Of a DNA stretch of 64,000 bases, positions 38,216-44,476 are shown one piece after another. The stretch is from a beta proteobacterium L13 (lineage in GTDB: Bacteria; Pseudomonadota; Gammaproteobacteria; Burkholderiales; Chromobacteriaceae), in the NCBI GenBank assembly GCA_000335715.1, contig AMYZ01000020.1, positions 17,370-81,369 of the forward strand, in the 5' to 3' direction. Each line of letters begins with the position of its first letter. The stretch's first letter is position 1. Below the pieces are notes generated by a model that was given only the letters and a program-made list of their open reading frames with translations, was not told the origin of the DNA and searched no databases. Both the position numbers and the translations under genes were made by a program.

Positions 38216-39721
38216 ATGCAGCGTCGCCATTTCCTGAAAACCGCCGGCCTGTTGGCCGCAAGCTTGCCTGCACTGCGCCCGGCGCTGGCACAAAGCAGTA
38301 TGGACCACGCCGCCATGGGGCACGACATGGCCCACGGCAGCAGTAGCGCCATGCCAACCGCCGCCGATAGCAGCCTGAGGCTACCTAGCGGCGAACGCCT
38401 GCCAGCCTTGCAACCGCTGGTGAACGAAACCAGCGATGCCGGCCGCTTTGTCGGCAGCCTGCGTGCGGCCCCGGTACAAGTGGCGCTGTGGGGCGATGGC
38501 GCCAAAACCACGTTCTGGGCCTACAACGACAGCGTGCCCGGCCCGTTGATCGAGCTGTGGGAAGGCGATGAAGTCGACATCGGTTTCGATAATGCGCTAA
38601 CGCAACCGTCCACCATCCACTGGCACGGCATGCCGGTGCCGCCCGCCGAAGACGGCAACCCGCAAGACCCGGTAGCGCTTGGTCAGCGTCGCCGCTACCG
38701 TTACACCTTGCCCGCCGGTTGTGCTGGTACCTACTGGTACCACCCGCATCCGCACGGCCATACCGCCGAGCAGGCGTTCCGCGGCCTGGCCGGCCCGCTG
38801 ATCATCCGCAGCAAGCAGGACCCGCTGCGCCATCTGCCGGAGCGTCACCTGCTGCTGTCTGACCTCAAGCTGGACGCGCAGCGCCAGATTCCTGCCAACG
38901 ATATGGCCGACCTGCACGATGGCCGCGAAGGCCAGTTCGTGCTGATCAACGGCGCCTGGCAGCCGGTGATCACGCTGGCCGAAGGCGAGCGCCAGCGCTG
39001 GCGCATCTGGAACGCCACCAGCAGCCGTATCATCAAGCTGGCGCTGCCGGCGCACGAGGTACAGCTGGTGGGCACTGACGGTGGCCTGATTGCCGCGCCG
39101 CAGCCGGTAGACAGCGTGCTGCTGTCGCCAGGCGAGCGTTGCGAGCTGGTGGTAACCGGCCGCTTCAAGCCCGGCCAGCCTGCCGGCCTGCTCAGCCAGC
39201 CCTACGAACGCGGCAAGCGGATGCACCCGGAGCAGGAAAAAGACGAAACCCTGGCCGGCATCGTCGCCTACGGCATGCGGCCAACCCTGGCATTGCCCGC
39301 CACGCTGCGGCCGATTGCGCCGCTGGGCGCGCCCGGCTTCCGGCGCAAGATCGTGCTGTCGGAAAACATGGCCGATGCGAAAGCGCCATTCCTGATCAAC
39401 GGCAAAAGCTACGACATGAACCGCATCGATGGAACCGGCCAGGTTGGCCGCATCGAAGAGTGGGAAGTGATCGCCGACGCGCACATGGACCACCCCTTCC
39501 ATCTGCACGGCACACAATTCCAGGTGCTAGCACGTACGGTGGATGGTATCTGGGAAGACGATCCCTTCCTGGCCTGGCGCGACACCGTCAACGTGCCGGC
39601 CGGCGGCATGGTGCGCCTGCGCTTCGTGCAGACGTTGCCGGGGCTGCGCATGTTCCACTGCCACATCCTGGAGCACGAAGACCAGGGCATGATGGCGCAG
39701 ATCGATTTTCTGCCGGGGTAA
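38216..39721 (+). CDS. Multicopper oxidase, CueO/CopA type
   Basis: Periplasmic copper-detoxifying oxidase of 501 residues. It starts MQRRHFLKTAGLLAASLPAL, a twin-arginine-like signal, with AAGGAG upstream; the longer open frame is not used. A Met/His-rich segment (SSMDHAAMGHDMAHGSSSAM, about 28-47) may bind Cu(I). The four copper motifs are complete: HWHGMPVP (about 135), WYHPHPHGHT (about 176), HPFHLHGTQF (about 425) and HCHILEHEDQGMM (about 481). First gene of the csoR-copZ operon. DUS-like copies at 38251 (signal peptide), 39276 and 39443. Confidence 0.92.
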   Translation: MQRRHFLKTAGLLAASLPALRPALAQSSMDHAAMGHDMAHGSSSAMPTAADSSLRLPSGERLPALQPLVNETSDAGRFVGSLRAAPVQVALWGDGAKTTFWAYNDSVPGPLIELWEGDEVDIGFDNALTQPSTIHWHGMPVPPAEDGNPQDPVALGQRRRYRYTLPAGCAGTYWYHPHPHGHTAEQAFRGLAGPLIIRSKQDPLRHLPERHLLLSDLKLDAQRQIPANDMADLHDGREGQFVLINGAWQPVITLAEGERQRWRIWNATSSRIIKLALPAHEVQLVGTDGGLIAAPQPVDSVLLSPGERCELVVTGRFKPGQPAGLLSQPYERGKRMHPEQEKDETLAGIVAYGMRPTLALPATLRPIAPLGAPGFRRKIVLSENMADAKAPFLINGKSYDMNRIDGTGQVGRIEEWEVIADAHMDHPFHLHGTQFQVLARTVDGIWEDDPFLAWRDTVNVPAGGMVRLRFVQTLPGLRMFHCHILEHEDQGMMAQIDFLPG

Positions 39722-39724
39722 GCC

Positions 39725-40030
39725 ATGACCGAACCGCAACACGACTGCTGCCACACGCCCAAAAGCGTGGTGCAGCCGGACAAGACCGCGCTGCTCAAGC
39801 GCCTGGCGCGGCTGGAAGGCCAGGTGCGCGGCATCGCCGGCATGATCGAAGGCGACCGCTACTGCGTGGACGTGCTCACCCAGATTGCCGCCGCCCGCTC
39901 GGCGCTGGACGCCGTGGCGCAACAGCTGCTGGAAAACCACCTCAAGGGCTGCGTGGCCCGCGCGGTAAACGAAGGCAATAGCGACGAGGCCATCGCCGAG
40001 GTGATGGCCCTGCTCAAGAAAATGCGTTGA
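39725..40030 (+). CDS. csoR: CsoR-family copper-sensing repressor
   Basis: All-helical metal-sensing repressor of 101 residues. The CsoR Cu(I)-site trio is present: Cys47 (DRYCVDV), His72 (LLENHLKGC) and Cys76. The N-terminal CCH cluster (residues 8-10) is an extra possible ligand set. [22 protein letters not shown] is the family signature. It follows the oxidase by 3 bp and precedes copZ by 14 bp. The dyad in the operon promoter is the likely target. Formaldehyde (FrmR) or nickel (RcnR) sensing is less likely because those lack this C-H-C set and the neighbours are copper genes. Confidence 0.9.
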   Translation: MTEPQHDCCHTPKSVVQPDKTALLKRLARLEGQVRGIAGMIEGDRYCVDVLTQIAAARSALDAVAQQLLENHLKGCVARAVNEGNSDEAIAEVMALLKKMR

Positions 40031-40044
40031 ACAGGAGAACAAAC

Positions 40045-40251
40045 ATGAATCAGCACATCATCAAGGTAGACGGCATGACCTGCGGCGGTTGTGCCGCCGG
40101 CGTCACCCGCGCATTGCAGGCCGTGGCCGGCGTGGCCGAAGTACAGGTAGACCTGGCCAGCAAGGCGGTGACCATCCGTTTTGACGGCGACGCCCAGCCT
40201 GCTGCCTGGCAGCAGGCGGTAGAAAACGCCGGTTTTGATGTAATCGGCTGA
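40045..40251 (+). CDS. copZ: Copper chaperone CopZ-like HMA protein
   Basis: Heavy-metal-associated domain of 68 residues. The metal loop MTCGGC (11-16) gives the CxxC Cu(I) site; the ferredoxin-like beta-alpha-beta pattern continues through VQVDLASKAVTIRFDG and AVENAGFDVIG. I start at ATG 40045, which has AGGAGA upstream. It would carry Cu(I) to an exporter; no CopA-type P-ATPase is in the window. Last gene of the copper operon; a DUS-like copy with a partly palindromic flank follows the stop at 40256. Confidence 0.92.
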   Translation: MNQHIIKVDGMTCGGCAAGVTRALQAVAGVAEVQVDLASKAVTIRFDGDAQPAAWQQAVENAGFDVIG

Positions 40252-40301
40252 CACAGTTGGCCGCATGGCCGGCCAAATGCCTGAATATCCACGCGTTTGG
40301 C

Positions 40302-40330
40302 TTGCTAGCGCGGGCCAAAATCCGTACAAT
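40302..40330 (+). promoter_or_regulatory. Promoter of the rpsF operon
   Basis: -35 TTGCTA (40302-40307), 17-bp spacer, -10 TACAAT (40325-40330). It lies 70 bp upstream of rpsF. Confidence 0.7.
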
Positions 40331-40348
40331 CTTCAGCTTTTAACCCTT

Positions 40349-40377
40349 GCCCTTCGCTATCGCGCATGACGAAGGGC
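40349..40377 (+). promoter_or_regulatory. Hairpin in rpsF leader
   Basis: GCCCTTCG (40349-40356) pairs with CGAAGGGC (40370-40377), 13-nt loop, then TTTA. Bacterial rpsF-rpsR leaders often carry a structure bound by the S6-S18 complex; position fits, but I cannot confirm the specific bulge motif. It could also be an attenuator-like terminator. Confidence 0.45.
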
Positions 40378-40399
40378 TTTATAGCCACAAGGAGTTCAC

Positions 40400-40777
40400 A
40401 TGCGGCATTACGAAATCGTGTTCATCGTCCATCCGGATCAGAGCGAACAGGTTGGTGCTATGGTTGAGCGTTACAAGGGCATGGTCCTGAACGCTGATGG
40501 CAAGATCCACCGTCTGGAAGACTGGGGCCGTCGTCAACTGGCTTACCCGATCCAGAAAGTTCACAAAGCTCACTACGTTCTGATGAACGTTGAGTGCGCT
40601 CCGGAAACTCTGGCCGAGATCGAGCACGCCTTCAAATTCAACGATGCCGTTCTGCGTCACCTGACCATCAAGATGACTCGTGCTATCACCGAAGCATCCC
40701 CGATGATGAAGGACGAAAAGGCCAAGAGCCTGCTGGAAGGCCAGCAAGCTGCAGCCGAGGCTGAAGTAGCTGCCTAA
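40400..40777 (+). CDS. rpsF: 30S ribosomal protein S6
   Basis: Small-subunit protein that pairs with S18 on the platform. It has 125 residues. [18 protein letters not shown] at the N-terminus and [27 protein letters not shown] are the S6 signature; the C-terminal Ala/Glu tail is typical of proteobacteria. AAGGAG precedes the ATG. Codon bias is that of a highly expressed gene (GTT, CGT, GCT). First gene of rpsF-priB-rpsR-rplI. Confidence 0.98.
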   Translation: MRHYEIVFIVHPDQSEQVGAMVERYKGMVLNADGKIHRLEDWGRRQLAYPIQKVHKAHYVLMNVECAPETLAEIEHAFKFNDAVLRHLTIKMTRAITEASPMMKDEKAKSLLEGQQAAAEAEVAA

Positions 40778-41095
40778 TTGGGCAACACTGCATCCTTGCA
40801 GAACCGACTTGAACTGACCGTTACGGTCGAACGCGAAGACCCTTTGCGACACACCCCAGCCGGCATGCCGGTACTGGAAATGTGGCTCAGACACCACTCC
40901 CGGCAAACCATTGCCACCCTGGAGCGCGACGTGTCCTGTGAAATACAGGCCGTAGCCATGGGGGCGCTAGCCAAACAGCTGGCAGGGAAGATGGCAGGAA
41001 ACACCGTGCACTGCACTGGCTTCCTGAATCAGCGCAGTCTACGTAATCCGCGGTTGGTTCTACACATCGAATTTGTTGAATTTGTTAAAGGTTAA
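40778..41095 (+). CDS. priB: Primosomal replication protein N (PriB)
   Basis: Single-strand-binding OB-fold protein that stabilises PriA in replication restart. Up to 105 residues. [14 protein letters not shown] is the conserved PriB strand pair and the C-terminus ([26 protein letters not shown]) is typical. The start is uncertain: TTG 40778 directly abuts the rpsF stop, and TTG 40796 (LQNRLELTV) better matches where other PriB proteins begin; there is no ATG at the 5' end of the frame. Position between rpsF and rpsR is the conserved operon site. Confidence 0.9.
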   Translation: MGNTASLQNRLELTVTVEREDPLRHTPAGMPVLEMWLRHHSRQTIATLERDVSCEIQAVAMGALAKQLAGKMAGNTVHCTGFLNQRSLRNPRLVLHIEFVEFVKG

Positions 41096-41099
41096 TCAC

Positions 41100-41327
41100 A
41101 TGGCTCGTCAACTCTTCAAGCGCAAGAAGTTCTGCCGCTTTACCGCGGAAGGCATCAAGGAAATCGACTACAAATCCGTTGATCTGCTGAAGGACTTCAT
41201 TGCCGAAAACGGCAAAATCATCCCGGCCCGTATCACCGGCACCAAAGCAGGCTATCAGCGTCAGCTGTCCGAAGCCATCAAGCGCGCGCGCTTCCTGGCC
41301 TTCCTGCCGTACACCGACCAGCATTAA
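41100..41327 (+). CDS. rpsR: 30S ribosomal protein S18
   Basis: Protein of 75 residues; partner of S6. [40 protein letters not shown] and [12 protein letters not shown] match the family end to end. TTAAAGG precedes the start. The single Cys (KFCRF) is the form that may bind zinc only in multi-Cys variants, so this is probably a zinc-independent S18. Confidence 0.98.
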   Translation: MARQLFKRKKFCRFTAEGIKEIDYKSVDLLKDFIAENGKIIPARITGTKAGYQRQLSEAIKRARFLAFLPYTDQH

Positions 41328-41350
41328 TTCCGGGATAAGGATACGACAAG

Positions 41351-41800
41351 ATGCAAATCATTCTGCTCGAACAAGTTGCTAACCTGGGTGTACTGGGTGA
41401 CGTGGTAAACGTGAAGAACGGCTACGCCCGTAACTTCCTGATCCCGCAAGGCAAAGCAAAACGCGCAACCGCCGCTAACCTGCAAGAATTCGAAGCTCGC
41501 CGTGCCGAGCTGGAAGCCAAACAGGCTGAAATTCTGGCAGACGCGAAAGCTCGCGCTGAAAAACTGGTAGACGCTTCCTTCACCATCGCTCAAAAAGCGG
41601 GTGTTGACGGCCGTCTGTTCGGTTCCGTAACCAACGTTGACATCGCCGAAGCTATCTCTGCTACTGGCGTTGCAGTTAAGCGTTTCGAAGTTCGTCTGCC
41701 GAACGGCCAGCTGAAGGCCATCGGTGAGTACGACGTAGAAATCGCTCTGCACCACGACGTGGTTGCTGCAGTGAAGATTGTTGTTGTTGCTGCTGTTTAA
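41351..41800 (+). CDS. rplI: 50S ribosomal protein L9
   Basis: Protein of 149 residues. The N-terminal RNA-binding domain ([36 protein letters not shown]) is followed by the long central helix and the C-terminal globular domain ([19 protein letters not shown]). Last gene of the operon, 23 bp after rpsR, with a strong terminator behind it. No DUS-like motif occurs anywhere in rpsF-rplI. Confidence 0.98.
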   Translation: MQIILLEQVANLGVLGDVVNVKNGYARNFLIPQGKAKRATAANLQEFEARRAELEAKQAEILADAKARAEKLVDASFTIAQKAGVDGRLFGSVTNVDIAEAISATGVAVKRFEVRLPNGQLKAIGEYDVEIALHHDVVAAVKIVVVAAV

Positions 41801-41824
41801 TCCAGCGTAACGGCATCATCAAAA

Positions 41825-41847
41825 AAGCCGCCTTCGGGCGGCTTTTT
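41825..41847 (+). terminator. Terminator after rplI
   Basis: AAGCCGCC / GGCGGCTT with a TTCG tetraloop (41825-41844), followed by TTT. Confidence 0.95.
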
Positions 41848-41953
41848 GTTTTTCAGCACTGCCATGTCGCGCCATGCAAAGCTAGCGTCCTGTTTCTGAA
41901 CGATTTTCCGGCTGTCATGACCGATAATGTGTATACATTATTGGAGAAAAATC

Positions 41954-42136
41954 ATGGAAACCCTGATTGTGCTGTGCGCGGTCTACTTTCTGCTGATGCC
42001 CATCGTAGGTGGTGCGCTGGCCTTTCTGGCCGGAGCCGTGCGTGCCCGTCTGGCGGCGCAGCCTAAAGCACTGACCGGTTGGCACCCGCTGAACCCGTAC
42101 TACAAACTGTCGCCCTACCATTTCGGCAAACGCTAA
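41954..42136 (+). CDS. 60-residue small membrane protein, unknown
   Basis: Starts METLIVLCAVYFLLMPIVGG at ATG 41954 with TTGGAGAAAA upstream. One long or two short hydrophobic segments span about 3-30, followed by a basic tail with WHPLNPYYKLSPYHFGKR. I do not recognise the family. It stands alone between the rplI terminator and its own terminator, so it is probably an independent transcription unit. The well-placed ribosome site and compact terminator argue that it is real. No DUS-like copy. Confidence 0.65.
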   Translation: METLIVLCAVYFLLMPIVGGALAFLAGAVRARLAAQPKALTGWHPLNPYYKLSPYHFGKR

Positions 42137-42158
42137 GCGCGCCGCTTGGTCAAAAAAT

Positions 42159-42183
42159 AGCCCCGCATTGCGGGGCTTTGTTT
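42159..42183 (+). terminator. Terminator after the small membrane protein gene
   Basis: AGCCCCGC / GCGGGGCT (42159-42166, 42170-42177), loop ATT, followed by TTGTTTTT. The following 160 bp to the lipoprotein start is markedly AT-rich and presumably carries that gene's promoter. Confidence 0.92.
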
Positions 42184-42342
42184 TTATTGGTATCGATAAT
42201 TTCGATTGATATTAGAATTTATACTGTATTGTTTCTATATACAGGCACCAAGTCTCAGGTAAAGACCTGTGGCTGGGTTTTTAATGCTATTTGGTAGACA
42301 GGCAAAATGCATACTCGTTTTGACTAAATGAGGTATGCGCTA

Positions 42343-43176
42343 ATGAAAAATCAACTAAAGCGGATTGCATGGCTGGGCCTGCCACTGGCGCTGGCGGCGT
42401 GTGGCGGCGGTGGTGGTGGAGATGCTGCGGCTCCTGCGCTTCCGTCCGGCTCTACTACTACCACGGTACCTGCACCCGTCCCCTCCAGCAGTGACTTTAC
42501 CGGTAGCGTTAGCAAGCTCCTGGATACCAATGGCGTACGTGGCGGCATGTACAGCAAGGGGCTCACTCTGGTGGCCAATGCTACCGATCTAGTGCAGACG
42601 GCAAATGGCGCCGTTACCAAATTTTCCGCCAATTCGCTGGCTGGTAGCTACGGTGTGAAAGAAATGCACGGCGACCAATGGTACGCAGTGGGTCGCTGGA
42701 ATAAAGGCACCGCCACGGTAGGTTTTACGCAAAACCTGACCCTGACCGACGCCAATGCGGCGCACTACCTGATTTATCACCCAGCCACCAGCTCTTATGG
42801 CACTAGCCTGGCGGGGGCTAAACTGTCTTGCGCGGATGCGCATGTAACCAAGCCATCGACGGATAGCACCCTTACCGCCGTCGCTATCAGTAATGTCACG
42901 GTTGCCGTGAAAGCGGACGGTACGGTAGATGCGGCATTTACCATTACCGCTGATGGCAGCGGTGGCAAGGTAAGCAAGCAGTTTGCCGGTAGCGCGCTGT
43001 GGGCGAACCAGGCGTATGCCGCCGTAAACCTGGGGCTGGATGGTGGCGCAGCCGATAGCAAAAATGGCAGCCTGATGATTGGCGCGCATGAAACCAACCA
43101 GATTCTGGCGGGTGGCATGTACAGCCTGAATGGCCACCCGGCCGTGTATAGCCTGGTATGCAAGGTGGCGGTCTAG
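42343..43176 (+). CDS. Putative lipoprotein of unknown function
   Basis: Protein of 277 residues. The signal peptide MKNQLKRIAWLGLPLALAAC ends in a lipobox (LAAC, Cys20) followed by six Gly and a Pro/Ser/Thr linker, so it should be lipidated. The rest is beta-rich with repeated short strands (GGMYSKGLTLVANATD, GGMYSLNGHPAVYSLVC). GGMYS occurs twice, about 200 residues apart (near 69 and 263). I do not recognise a domain. GAGG lies 9 nt upstream of ATG 42343. Single-gene unit between terminators. No exact DUS-like copy inside; one follows at 43204. Confidence 0.75.
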   Translation: MKNQLKRIAWLGLPLALAACGGGGGGDAAAPALPSGSTTTTVPAPVPSSSDFTGSVSKLLDTNGVRGGMYSKGLTLVANATDLVQTANGAVTKFSANSLAGSYGVKEMHGDQWYAVGRWNKGTATVGFTQNLTLTDANAAHYLIYHPATSSYGTSLAGAKLSCADAHVTKPSTDSTLTAVAISNVTVAVKADGTVDAAFTITADGSGGKVSKQFAGSALWANQAYAAVNLGLDGGAADSKNGSLMIGAHETNQILAGGMYSLNGHPAVYSLVCKVAV

Positions 43177-43240
43177 TGACGGTATTCCGATCAAGAGCCG
43201 GCAGTTGGCCGCATTAGCCGGCCAGGCTGGCAAGACCCTG

Positions 43241-43277
43241 AAAAGCCCGGACATGTTAAGCATGCCCGGGCTTTTTT
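43241..43277. terminator. Terminator between lipoprotein and double-GNAT genes
   Basis: AAAGCCCGG...CCGGGCTTT stem with ACATG/CATG inner pairing and a TTAAG loop, followed by TTTTTT on the plus strand; a short T-run exists on the minus side too, so it may serve both convergent genes. The plus-strand T-run abuts the minus-strand stop codon. Confidence 0.8.
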
Positions 43278-44331
43278 ATTTCAGCCACAAACTCATCTGC
43301 AGGCAATCGCGGTACTGCCCGGCCTGGTAGGCGTAGCCGGTCAGTACTGCCTCCTGCTGGAAGCCCAGCTTGCGGTACAGCGCGATCGCCGGCGCGTTGC
43401 CGGCAAATACGGTCAGTTCCATGCGGCGGTAGGGCTGGTAGTTGCGTACCTGCTGCACCATGGCCGATAGCAGAGCGCTGCCCACGCCACGGCCTTGCCA
43501 GGCTGGCGTTACCGAAATGCCCAGGCCGATGATATGTGCTACCCGCGGGTTGTCGCTGGGTGTCCAGGCGCCGCAGTGGCCGATGATGGTACCGTCGGCG
43601 TCGCAGGCCACCAGTACGGTACGGCCTGGCTGTTTCAGGCGCTGCTGCCAGTTGGCGGCGCTGGGGTAGGGCAGCTGCAGCGTGTTGCCGTAGGTACTGT
43701 CGTAGGCCATCAGCGCGGCCATGCCGGCGGCGTCGCCCGGCTCGGCGTGGCGCAGGCTGAAGGGGCTGCCGGCAGGCACGCGTTTGCCAGCCTGATCCTG
43801 CGTTTCGCCCAGCGGTGCGCCCAGTTCGCCCTCACGAAAGCGCAGCCTGGCCATCAGCACCGCGTCCTCGTAGATGCCTTCGCGCAGGTTGAAGCCGCGG
43901 CTGACGCCTTCGTGGCGGAAGCCGAAGCGTTCGTACAGCGCAATGGCACCGTGGTTGTCGTGCACGGCGTCCAGCTCGATGCGCTTCAGGTCCAGCCAGT
44001 TGTCGGCGTAGTCCAGTACGGCGCGCAGCAGCGCGCTACCCACGCCTTTACCCTGCCAGTCGTCACGCACAAACAGAAAGAACAGCGCGGCGTGGCGGCG
44101 GCGCACGCTGTGGCCAGATGCGTGCAGGCCGCCACAGCCTACCAGCTCGCCGTCATCGGTGCAGGCCACCAGCGTGTGGCTGGTTTCCGGATAGTTGTCG
44201 AGCAGCGCCTGGGTGGCAGCCAGCGACTGGAACGGCTGTTGCAGGGTATTGCGTACTACGCCGGGGGATTGGCGCAGGCGGAACAGCGCAGCCGCATCGG
44301 TGGGCTGCAGGCGACGGATGGTATAAGCCAT
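43276..44331 (-). CDS. Double-domain GNAT acetyltransferase
   Basis: Protein of 351 residues from MAYTIRRLQPTDAAAL (ATG 44331, GGGAG upstream; the open frame extends further but is not coding-like). Two complete GNAT domains are fused: the first has DDWQGKGVGSALLRAVLDYA and ALYERFGFRHEGV (to about 170), the second TPAWQGRGVGSALLSAMVQQV and ALYRKLGFQQEAVLTG (about 185-351). Each has its own Q/R-x-x-G-x-G/A acetyl-CoA loop. The two resemble each other, suggesting internal duplication. Substrates unknown. Confidence 0.85.
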   Translation of the reverse strand: MAYTIRRLQPTDAAALFRLRQSPGVVRNTLQQPFQSLAATQALLDNYPETSHTLVACTDDGELVGCGGLHASGHSVRRRHAALFFLFVRDDWQGKGVGSALLRAVLDYADNWLDLKRIELDAVHDNHGAIALYERFGFRHEGVSRGFNLREGIYEDAVLMARLRFREGELGAPLGETQDQAGKRVPAGSPFSLRHAEPGDAAGMAALMAYDSTYGNTLQLPYPSAANWQQRLKQPGRTVLVACDADGTIIGHCGAWTPSDNPRVAHIIGLGISVTPAWQGRGVGSALLSAMVQQVRNYQPYRRMELTVFAGNAPAIALYRKLGFQQEAVLTGYAYQAGQYRDCLQMSLWLK

Positions 44332-44476
44332 GGGGGCTCCCGGAGTTGATGGGCTGCGGCGGCGGTTGGCCGTGCCCGAACGCCTACCTTGCCATTGCGG
44401 CGTGCAAAATGGCAACTGCCCGTGCGGGAAAGCCGGCACGGGCAGCAAGGTTGGCCGCAAGCGAGCGGGCAGCCGT

